Assembly (NCBI RefSeq): GCF_036711975.1
Contig: NC_091975.1
Coordinates: forward strand, 3,102,501-3,166,500
Reading direction: 5' to 3'
Origin: Onthophagus taurus
Lineage: Eukaryota > Arthropoda > Insecta > Coleoptera > Scarabaeidae
DNA: 64,000 bases
The notes under the pieces are model-generated. The model had not been told where the DNA came from, made no database searches, and was given only the letters and a program-made list of their open reading frames with translations. The position numbers and the translations under genes are program-made. Below are positions 33,385 through 42,643 of this stretch, piece after piece; positions within the stretch are counted from its first letter, which is position 1; every line of letters begins with the position of its first letter.

Positions 33385-35444
33385 TTAATTTCGATTTTTA
33401 TTCGGTCTGGATGGTATGGGTAAAGCACCGGGTGGTAAATTAAATTCTGGCTTCACTCCTTGCGGTAAATTTTGTTCTCCATCTTCTTCTAGGGGCGCTG
33501 CAGGTGTTGTAGGGACATCGCAATCTTCCGTTGGGGGTACAACACATCTTAACGAACGACGATCAAAAACTAACATGGCAGGACATCTTTGAAGGCGAGG
33601 ATAACCACCTTGACACTGCCAATATCTATTACAAGATTTTCCTAATGGCACATTTCCATTTGCATCATCATTACAAAGTGCTGAAATAATAAGAAAATTA
33701 ACAAAAATTGAGGTAAGTGAGTAACTTTTCATACGATGTTTTTGGCAACCATCAACATTCTCAGGCCAATCGCAAGAATGCGTCTTTTCGTTATATAGAA
33801 GCCCACCGATGCAAAGTTGTTCAGTTGCGGTACCATTCCAACAAGTCCAATATCGCGTACAAGAAGTTTCGTGTCCGAAAATTCCGTATAACCAATCACA
33901 ATGATCCGTGCCGATTGGAGGATCTATATTTCATTGGGGTGATTAAATTTTGTATTAGATTTGTTATTTGAACTTACTGGCTTGTTGTTTTCCATCGCAA
34001 TAATTTGCTCTCCATGGATAATCACATCCTTCAGTAACACCGCGATTCTTTCCTGCATATACTAAACCATTCGGGCAATCATAAAGTTCTGGTTGACCGT
34101 TTACACATTCCCAATATCGGTCACAATATGTTAAATCAGGAACTACACGTGATTTTGCTTTACACGCATCTTCTTGTTGTTGGCTAGATATAATACCTTG
34201 AAAAAAAAATGGGAGACTAAGCCTATTTTCGTTCAAGAGTTGTGAAGTTGCAAACAGTTCTGGACATTTCTGCGCATACATACAGTATGCAATATGTATG
34301 CCCAGAAGAAGTCTTGAATCAAAATGATAAACGTTGTAAAAAGAGGCCAAAAAACAAAGCTGTTCTAAAATTCCTATGTATTAGTTAGTGTTTTTGTAAA
34401 AACCCTTTAAATACTTTCACTTCCTGTGTAAAATCTTTAACGGTGGTTTTATAAGATTTTGAAACACAATAACTTAATTAAAATGTTTATTACATAACGA
34501 TTACGTACAGGATGCAAATTTAAATCTTTTATCCTTCCTGTTTTTGAGCAATTAGTGTTAAAATCCATGACCTAACAAACTTAACAAGCAATTCTTTTGT
34601 GTTTTTATAAAATTATCCTTTTGGCTTTCCGCCAAAGGGATTTTAATTAATTATTTAGTTGATTTTCATTTATTTATGAGACATGAACCTGACCCAAGAG
34701 ACCTTTTACCTTCACTGACCACACAATTTATAATACGTATCAATCGTGACCATCAGGTCCATGAGAGCGACTCGAGATTCCTTCCCACATCCTTTTTGTA
34801 GACTTTTTTCGTATCCTTGAGAAAACAACGCCAGTTTCCCATATAAGAACGAAAGAACTATCGTGGGAGCGATTAAATTTACGTAACCGAATAGTTACAT
34901 CGAGGTGGTAAAAAATACCAAAATGAATAAAAAAAGAAAATAATAGGAAATCTTTTTCACACTTTCTCTAACAAATAAAACGTCTAAACGGAGAAATAAA
35001 TATTAGATAATTAGAAATCATATTTATTTGAATAATTTAAGTTAATTTAACGTAATAAACTCGATCTCTTTGGTTATGTAAGATTATTCAAGCTTAAAAA
35101 AGATGCATACTTAGCGAGATTTCGCTATCTTCTCGTTGTGGAACTCGAGACGAGAGAGTTCCAAGAAGTACTTTCACTTTAACTTTCTATGAATTAATCA
35201 ATTTGTAGCGTTGAGAGTTACTCTAACTGGTTTTGGTGATATTTTATGGAAAAAATAATCTCCATTCAATTTTGAATCAGAAACCAGAATAAAGGGTAAA
35301 AGGAATTTGACCTTGTTCGTGTTTATATAACTTCTAAATATCTTTAAAGATGATCTTTGAATTTTTAGAAATGAAGATATTTCTTTAAATATAAAAATAC
35401 TCACCTAATAAACTTAAAAGGATTATTAACCCAAAATGTTTCAT
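33385..35444 (-). CDS. Secreted three-domain chitin-binding protein (obstructor/CPAP3-like), 247 aa
   Basis: Minus-strand exons 35444-35405, 34196-33978, 33923-33735 and 33680-33385 join in frame to 247 residues. The first exon gives a signal peptide (MKHFGLIILLSLLG). Three peritrophin-A (ChtBD2, CBM14) modules follow with six cysteines each: first YCDRYWECVNGQPELYDCP, second HETSCTRYWTCWNGTATEQLC, third KSCNRYWQCQGGYPRLQRC. A proline-rich tail ends the protein. This layout is that of cuticular proteins analogous to peritrophins with three domains, which bind chitin in the cuticle or tracheal lining. I could not assign it to a particular obstructor letter. The last intron is only 54 bp (33681-33734) and is open in frame with exon 4, so exon 4 alone can look like a separate gene with a signal peptide; the joined model gives the full third domain. 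Intron 1 is 1.2 kb. Confidence 0.88.
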
Positions 35445-37873
35445 TTTGTTTGATTACACAAGAAAAAGTTTTTTTAATTTAATAAAAATTAATTAATATT
35501 TTTTCAAGTTAACGCACAAACTGTTGAACACACCTCTTCCTGTCTTGAACTGAACGACTACAGAACGTTTCTTTTCCTTTTTATTAAATACTTAACCTAT
35601 AGGAGGGGACCAACGTATGTCCTCTCCTGTTGGGTTTCAGAATCGACTCGAAAGTATAATTTCCACTCGAAATCACATTTAAAACGAAACTACCCAAGTA
35701 TTTAAAACATTTAATTAACAACGAGTGAATCCGAACATAAAATTTCTGCAATTTTCAAGGCTATTAGTTTGCACGTTCTGATTGATTAAAATAATTTTAT
35801 ATTTTTTTTTAAATTGTTAATTAAGAAAAAAAAAAGTTCAAGATCTAAACTAATCCTTGAACATCTTTGCTAAGAATTTAAATAAAAAAGACTCTAGACC
35901 ATGAACTTTAACATTTTCTAAGCAATATTTTAACGTGAAGTTTTTTTAAACGGTAAATTATTGATGCATCCTTTTATTGAATGCTAATGATTGCGTACGT
36001 GTATTGAATGAATAATTGAACAAAAATCCGTTATCGTAATTCAATGTTAAGGACCTTTAAACTAATCCAAAGAATTCGTATTAAATTAATGTTGCGATAT
36101 GTTTAACTAAATACAAAAAAAAGAAAGCTCAATTTCTCTTTAAACGCACCACCTTCACGAAAGCAATCGCAGTTAATTGACTTTAAATAGTCGTTTAGAG
36201 TAAAATTAATTAGAAATTAGTTTACAGATATCTTAAATATTATCTAATGTACTACAAGCAAAGTTCTTTCGAAAGTAACCGCGTCCTCATTCACAGATGA
36301 TTCTAAATCCAATTAAAAACTTATTTTCTATTGTATTTTTATTATCAAGATCGCCCCTTTTTTAACATTAATCCTTGTTTTTATTGTGTAATTAATTGTT
36401 ACATGGACGTTTCTTCTTTTACTACAAATTTTAAATCCTAATGACGACAGCAAACTTTAAAAAGCATAGAAAGCTCTAAATTGCCAAATTTAGCAATTTC
36501 AGAATTGAAGAAGACAGAATTCCAAAATACTTAAATATTGCGTTTTTGACATTAAATCCGGTTATCACACAAGAAGTAGGAATGATTTGTTATAATCAAA
36601 AAAACATGTTAAATGATCTTGTAAAACACGATCATGAAGATATATAAAACAGGATTGATTATTACCAACTCAAAAGGCATAGAAAGCTCTAAATTCCAAA
36701 ATTTGAACGATTTTAACAACAAAATAGAACATAACTCAAAAAGTAATAATTATGGAACAATTAGTTATTACCAAAAAACATTGCCAATTAATCCAAAAAT
36801 TATAATCCATAAAGCGAATTAACCCAACATGGATTATTCGCAACTTAGAACAGATAGAATTCCAAAATAATCAAACATTGCGATTTTGACATCAAATCCG
36901 GTTATAACTCAAGAACTAAAAGCGACGGATGTTCCTAGTTCTAAGTAATGCTCCAATACCTTAGAAAGGCAAGATACTTATAAGACCCAAATCCTCAAAA
37001 CTTAACGTTTTTTATGTATTTAGGATGTATTTAGGATATTTTAGGATGTTTTCAACATCCAGACAATTTAGTTTTCTAGATAACTTCTAATTCCATTTGA
37101 TTATAGTTAAATCTGATAATAATTCCATAATTTTATTAAAAGCCGTTTTTTTTTAGAAAAACCGATGTTGAATCATCGATGAGTTGTTTCCGAAGGTCAA
37201 CTTTCATTCGAAATTTAACAGATTACACAAACATTTATGCATTTATATCAGATAAGAACCAAAAATTCGCAGACGCTGCAGAATTCATTTCCAAGTCTAG
37301 CGACGTTTTTATATCAGTCTTCGTAACATGGCGTTAGATGGCTCCAAAATTGTCCGCCGAGACATAACTGTAAACGCTGTAAACCATTTTAGTCCAATTT
37401 TAGTCGACGATCAGGTGATTGCGGACTGGTCAAATAAAAACGTTGCCAATTGCCGGTCTTTTTTAATCCACGTGGTTAGTGCGGCTACGTGTACAGTTGA
37501 AGGAGTCAATCCATTTACGTTTTAGACTTCTTTAGCAATAACACGTCGTAAATTAAACTAAGCATTAAAAAATCTTAATTTGTTGTAGATTTTTGTAGTC
37601 GATTTTAAATCACCAATTGTAAGTATAATTTTTTCTGGGGTAAATACTTATTGCGTAAGTGAAATCTAAAATTAAAAGAAAGAATTTTAAATCACCAATA
37701 AATTTGTTGTTTATTCTGATTTATATTTAATTAAGTAATTTTGTTGTTTGCATAACTTGGCTTTTGTGTTAAACTAAGTCTAAAAATAAACTAAAAGTAC
37801 AATTAAATAACGTTCGCATTACGTTTTTAATGTCACGTCTATATTTTTTTTATTTAATTTAACTTGATTCTAG
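35445..37873. other. Intergenic; 5' flanks of the chitin-binding gene and desaturase C
   Basis: No protein gene recognised. Two 60 bp blocks, 36517-36576 and 36857-36916, are close direct copies 340 bp apart (shared AATCCGGTTAT and AGAATTCCAAAATA), and the word CATAGAAAGCTCTAAATT also occurs twice (about 36463 and 36678). A tandem TTTAGGATG stretch lies at about 37018-37050. A possible untranslated leader exon of desaturase C spans about 37314-37618. Confidence 0.5.
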
Positions 37874-37897
37874 AAGCTTTGAAGAAAATATATCAAA
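37314..37897 (+). promoter_or_regulatory. Possible promoter and 5' leader intron of desaturase C
   Basis: An arthropod initiator-like TCAGTC sits at about 37312-37317. A strong donor (ATT then GTAAGTATAA) starts at 37619 and a good acceptor (TTGATTCTAG) ends at 37873, 24 bp before the desaturase start codon. This would give a 255 bp leader intron, a common arrangement in insect desaturase genes. The proposed leader contains an open frame of 66 codons at 37328-37525 that matches nothing I know; it could be an upstream ORF or chance. This is inference only. Confidence 0.35.
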
Positions 37898-39368
37898 ATG
37901 CCACCGAATGAAACAGGAGTTTTACACGAAACTGATATAGTTGATACTCAAAATGTTAATATTAATAATCATGAGACGAAACCAAGAGAGTACAAATACG
38001 TTTGGAGGAACATTATCTTATATATTTACCTTCACGTTGTCTCTTTTTATGGGGTTTATGTTTTGTTTACTTCGGCCAAATTTTTAACTATTATTTTAGG
38101 TAAATAAAAAATAATTAGTTAAATTTTTACCAAACTGTTTTTTAATTTAGGATTTATTCTTCTAAACATGGGAAATTTGGGAATAACTTGCGGCGCACAT
38201 CGTCTTTGGTCTCACAAATCGTACAAAGCTAAAACTCCCTTGAAAATTCTTTTAGTCATCATGCAAACTTTAGCTTTTCAGGTATATTTTCCCATATTTC
38301 TGGTGGTTTTTACGACCCTCAGAAACAGTAGTAGTAGTACCTGGACGTGATTTATGATAGGCCCTCCTTTATTACTTTATGATAGCGAACTAGGTCCAGG
38401 GACACACTTCTTTATTTATTTTAAGTTTTTGTAATTTCCGTTAATGCGGACCTGAACAACTCACGCCAGAGTTTGGGGTTCGTAAACTACCTGTTTACAA
38501 CTCCATGGGTGTTCGTTATGTGACTGCTATTATATCATAAAAACCACCACAAATATTGGACACTATAAAAAATATCTTGTTTTCTATTTAATTAAAATTT
38601 TAGAATTCTGCTATTGAATGGGCTCGTGATCATCGCGTTCACCATAAATTTAGTGAAACAGATGCAGATCCACACAATGCAACACGTGGCTTCTTCTTTT
38701 CGCACGTTGGTTGGCTTTTAACTCGTCGTCATCCCGATGTAAAAGAAAAGGGGAAAGGCGTTGATATTTCCGATTTAACATCGGATCCAATTTTAAGATT
38801 CCAACAAAAACATTATGTTCCATTAATGATTTTTACCAGTTTTGTCCTTCCAACTGTTCTCCCCATGTATTTATGGAATGAAGGATTTGTAAACGCTTGG
38901 GTTTTGAATTTATTACGTTATTGTTTAGGTCTTAATATTACATGGTTGGTTAATTCAGTTGCCCATATGTTTGGGGATAAACCATACGACAAGTAAGATA
39001 ATAATATCTAATTTTTGTGGTATAAATAATATTGATGTGTAAATTATAGGTTTATTAATCCGGGTGAAAACTTTAGTGTTGCTCTTTTGGCTTTGGGCGA
39101 AGGTTGGCATAATTATCATCACACCTTCCCATGGGATTATAAAACGTCAGAATTAGGAAAATACAGCACCAATATGTCTACATTATTCATCGATTTTATG
39201 GCAAAAATTGGTTGGGCTTACGATTTAAAAACAGTCTCAGAAGATATGATTAAAAAAAGGGTTAAAAGGACCGGAGATGGTACCCACAATCTTTGGGGAT
39301 GGACTGATAAAGATATGCCAAAAGAAGATATTCAAGATGCTATTACTTTGAATAAAAAGTGTGATTAG
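37898..39368 (+). CDS. Acyl-CoA delta-9-type desaturase C (complete, 346 aa)
   Basis: Four exons, 37898-38099, 38151-38281, 38604-38992 and 39050-39368, join in frame to 346 residues. All catalytic features of a membrane fatty acyl-CoA desaturase are present: HRLWSH (84-89), HRVHHKFSETDADPHN (box 2, histidines 121-125), NSVAHMFG and WHNYHH (histidines 261-265), together with the family signature GEGWHNYHHTFPWDYK. Splice positions match those of desaturase A except that A has one additional short intron in the middle exon. It is expected to sit in the ER membrane and desaturate saturated acyl-CoAs for membrane lipid, storage lipid, cuticular hydrocarbon or pheromone use; which one cannot be told. 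A poly-A signal AATAAA lies at 39428. Intron 2 carries a 257 bp MITE. The chitin-binding gene, MIC13 and PA2G4 on the opposite strand separate it from desaturases A and B. Confidence 0.95.
38297..38553. mobile_element. 257 bp MITE in desaturase C intron 2
   Basis: The ends TTTCTGGTGGTTTTTACGA and the reverse complement of TCATAAAAACCACCACAAA form imperfect ~19 bp terminal inverted repeats (two mismatches). A TA lies on each side (38295-38296 and 38554-38555), fitting a Tc1/mariner-type target duplication. It fills most of the 322 bp intron. Confidence 0.82.
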
Positions 39369-39592
39369 ATTTGTTATCAGATATGAAAATAATTAGTATT
39401 CTTAATTTATTTTAAATCATCCTTATAAATAAACAGGTCTTATTTATGAATAAAAGTCAACTAAATCAAGCTAAATCAACTTTTTAGTAGTCCCTTAATG
39501 TTCCTATTCTTATTTACGATCAAAAGGATCCGTCCATACTTTCATATCTAAAAATTAACAATTATAAAACTAAATTTTGAATATTTTTAACA

Positions 39593-39826
39593 TTAATATT
39601 TACTTCCTGGTTGGATATCTTCCTGTCGAATACCTTTCCGTGTTTCTTTTTGAATCTTTTCTAAACACGAAGAAATTGACATATTTTTTAAGACTGTTTC
39701 TTAATACTTACTGTATTCATCAATATTCATCATAGGATAGATTACAATCGGATAAATTGCTATTGCTATACCTCCTATTAAACCACACATTACCCCAACA
39801 AATTTAAGATTTTTTATTATTACCAT
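39593..39826 (-). CDS. SMIM20: SMIM20/MITRAC7-like mitochondrial micro-protein, 60 aa
   Basis: Minus-strand exons 39826-39712 and 39660-39593 join in frame across a 51 bp intron (GTAAGT donor, GTGTTTAG acceptor) to give 60 residues. One transmembrane segment (FVGVMCGLIGGIAIAIYPIV) is followed by YPMMNIDEYKKIQKETRKGI and QEDIQPGSKY. This matches the SMIM20/MITRAC7 pattern (GG at the helix, YPI--RPLM-LEEYKK-Q, then QEDVQP). In vertebrates this inner-membrane protein stabilises newly made COX1 during cytochrome c oxidase assembly. The protein is slightly shorter at the C-terminus than the human form (67). The gene lies tail-to-tail with desaturase C, about 225 bp apart. Each exon is too short to be found by a simple open-frame scan. 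Confidence 0.85.
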
Positions 39827-41164
39827 TTTTTTAGGTTATCTTTGAGGTTATGTTGATATATTTAATAAAAATTGCAGTTACATAATCTCGACTTATTTTG
39901 AAAATTATTTATATATATGATTCTAAAAGTAATTAATTGTATTAAAAATTAATATTACGATTAAAATGATTTATTTTAACAATTAGTTAAAAAAGTTTTT
40001 TAATTTTAATTGTAGAAATAAAACAGAAATCTGTAAACTGTGTACAACTATCGAACTAACGATAAAGCAACACATTTCACCTGAGTGAATAATAGCTCAT
40101 TATATGTGAGTAGAATACTATACTTTGTCCACTACTATTGAAATTGATACCATAAATTTATTTTTTTAAATAAATTTTTGATAATGTTTAAATATCAATA
40201 TGACACAAATTCAATGTTGCTAACTGTAACCAACTTCACAACTATTTGTCAATATTAAATGTCAATTTTATGAAACATCATGTCTTTTTTAATGTCAAAC
40301 CTTTAGAAAGTCCTAAAAAAATTAAATTAAATTGACGTTTTTTTTAAATTTTGGCGTTTCAAATAATTATTATAGTCTGTCAAATTGATTACCCGTGAAT
40401 AATGATTCACTCTGTGAAAAATGACTACCCTTTTGTTTGAGAAAACTCATTTATAAGGTATATATTATAAGGTAGTCGTGGACAAAAGTATTTTTTCAAG
40501 GTACAAAATACGAAGGAACTGATATGACTTTATTATGACGCCCTCCAAAGGCTTAGGACAGATCTAGGCCCTTGATGAACCTTAGTATTATTCCAAAGTT
40601 TTGTTCCTTTATGTCAATGGGTGAACCTTTCCGAAAATTTTGTGTTTGAGACGTCCAATGTTGAAGAGCTGCTAATTTAGGGACGTCTCAGGAAACCAGA
40701 GAGCAACCATAACTCCCCTTTTGTGTTCAAAATGATGCAGAAGTTTATGGCAAGAACTTCAACCTAAAGAATGGTTATCACGGAGCTTAAGAGCATCTTA
40801 ATACAGTTTTTTGGTCCTCTGATCCCAACTCCGGATTCAACTATCTTTGAAGAATCAGTACCAAACTAGGACTTCTCTTTTGAGTTGAGGCTCATCCTTC
40901 ATCAAATCATCCCTGCTTCTAAACATAACCTTATGGCTGTCGTAGCTTTCTTTTCCGAGTGAGACTATTTCTACTTTGTTTGGGTTTATCTGCAGCAGGT
41001 GTAAATAGTAGAGCTTTTTGTATTAATTGGGTGACCCCATAATAATATATCAAAGTTTAGATCAAATGAAATTTAGCACACATTCACAAAATTTGACATA
41101 AAATTTCAAAATCATAAAATTTATTATTTTTCTTTATTTCACTTTGTCATATACGAAAAAAAAA
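39827..41164. other. Intergenic between SMIM20 and succinyl-CoA ligase
   Basis: No gene recognised. The segment 40199-40243 is a reverse-complement copy of 30358-30402 (shared word ATGACACAAATTCAATG or close to it), so it is part of a dispersed repeat. Positions 40540-41000 are less AT-rich and could be decayed transposon sequence, but I could not name a domain. Confidence 0.4.
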
Positions 41165-42436
41165 ATGTTTTATCCCCTCATAAAACTTAATTTCGCCACA
41201 AATATTCATCAAACGTTTCAAAAATCGGTTCGAAATTTAAGCTTGATGGAATACCAAAGTAAACAAATTTTAAAAGGTGAAGGATTAAAGATGAGCGAGT
41301 TTATAACGATCGATCAAGTTAAGGGTTATAAAGACTTTGAGAACTTTTTGTCTGAGCGTTATGTTGTGAAGGCTCAAGTGGCGGCCGGAGGACGTGGTTT
41401 GGGTTATTTTAAAGATGGATTGAAGGGCGGCGTTCAAGTGACAACGAATAAAGATCAGGCGAGGGATTTTATAAAACAAATGTTGGGGCACAATTTGATT
41501 ACGAAACAAACGTCTAAAAATGGGCTTAGAGTGAGAACGGTTATGGTTGAGCAAGCGGCGACTGTTTCTAAAGAAGCTTATTTTAGTTACGTTTTGAATC
41601 CTCAATTTAAAGATCCGATTATGATGATATGCCCGGCTGGAGGAGTCGATGTTGAAACGATAACGAAACAAAATCCTTCGTTGATGAGAAAAATTCCGGT
41701 TGATATTTGCAAAGGGTTTAGTTATGAACAAGCGGGTGAATATGCCGATTTTTTCCGATTCAAAAGAATGAATTACCCCCAATTAATTGATGTCATGCAA
41801 AAATTATGGCGTCTTTTTAAAAAGTACGATATGATGCAACTAGAAATAAATCCTTTGGCCGAAACTAACGATAATAAAATACAAATTTTAGACGCTAAAT
41901 TTACAATCGATAATAACGCCGAATTTAGACATAAAGATTTATTTAAACCGGATCCGGAAACACATCCAAACGAATTAGAAGCAGTGCAGTTTGGTATGCA
42001 TTATATCCAGTTAGATGGAAACATCGGATGTATGGTAAATGGGGCTGGTTTAGCAATGGCTACAATGGATCTTATTAAAACTCATGGTGGCGAGCCAGCT
42101 AATTTCTTAGACGTCTCCGGTGGCGTAACAGAATCCGGAATTTATAACGCATTTAAAATTTTGGGAAAATCAAGACAGGTTAAAGTAATTTTGGTGAACA
42201 TTTTCGGTGGAATTGTTGATTGCGCAATGATTGCTAAAGGAATAGTTAAAGCAACGGAAATTATTAAAGTCCCTTTGGTAGTACGCTTAGAAGGAACCCA
42301 TGCAGATGAAGCAAGAGAAATCATTAAAAGCGCACATTTTCCTATCGATAGCACCGATAGTTTTGAACAGGCCGCTTTAAAAGCTGTTGTTCATGCTAAA
42401 AAAAGTAGTTATCGTAAGAAAGAAGACAAAAAGTGA
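41165..42436 (+). CDS. SUCLG2: Succinyl-CoA ligase beta subunit, GDP-forming type, intronless (423 aa)
   Basis: A single uninterrupted frame of 423 residues from ATG at 41165. The N-terminus is rich in basic and hydroxylated residues with almost no acids, fitting a mitochondrial transit peptide, and the mature part begins near LMEYQSKQILKGEGLKM. The ATP-grasp and CoA-ligase regions are present (VVKAQVAAGGRGLG; LKGGVQV; QLEINPLAET and DAKF, the metal-binding Asn and Asp; GNIGCMVNGAGLAMATMDL; VILVNIFGGIVDCAMIAKGI; VPLVVRLEGT). It pairs with an alpha subunit to make or use succinyl-CoA in the citric acid cycle. Wording is closer to the G-beta than the A-beta subunit. Odd points are GRGLG where GRGKG is usual, FLDVSGGV for FLDxGGG, and IVDCA for IVNCA. 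The lack of introns suggests a retroposed paralogue, perhaps tissue-restricted. Antisense frames are shadows. Confidence 0.9.
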   Translation: MFYPLIKLNFATNIHQTFQKSVRNLSLMEYQSKQILKGEGLKMSEFITIDQVKGYKDFENFLSERYVVKAQVAAGGRGLGYFKDGLKGGVQVTTNKDQARDFIKQMLGHNLITKQTSKNGLRVRTVMVEQAATVSKEAYFSYVLNPQFKDPIMMICPAGGVDVETITKQNPSLMRKIPVDICKGFSYEQAGEYADFFRFKRMNYPQLIDVMQKLWRLFKKYDMMQLEINPLAETNDNKIQILDAKFTIDNNAEFRHKDLFKPDPETHPNELEAVQFGMHYIQLDGNIGCMVNGAGLAMATMDLIKTHGGEPANFLDVSGGVTESGIYNAFKILGKSRQVKVILVNIFGGIVDCAMIAKGIVKATEIIKVPLVVRLEGTHADEAREIIKSAHFPIDSTDSFEQAALKAVVHAKKSSYRKKEDKK

Positions 42437-42643
42437 TTATTAGTTCATATTTAATTTTGTAATTAAATCAAAATTGTTTAAAAAAATGAGGTGGTTAGGC
42501 AACCATTTTGACATTTTAAAGGAATCTGTAAAATTTGATTTATGTCATTTTTTTGAGGTTATAAGAGTTAACATAACCTTAAAATAAAAATAAATTTAAA
42601 TAAAACTTTAACTATAACTTAAATTAAAATTAATTTTGTTAAA

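Noticed and set aside
33385-33732. Separate small secreted chitin-binding gene with its own signal peptide
   Set aside because: The apparent signal peptide is the 54 bp intron plus the end of exon 3 read in a wrong frame; joining exons 3 and 4 gives a complete third chitin-binding domain and the HPLCND segment.
40540-41000. Less AT-rich block that might be a decayed transposon
   Set aside because: No domain, terminal repeat or target duplication could be identified.
41285-41782. Antisense open frame of 165 codons
   Set aside because: Mirror of the succinyl-CoA ligase coding sequence; no own motifs.
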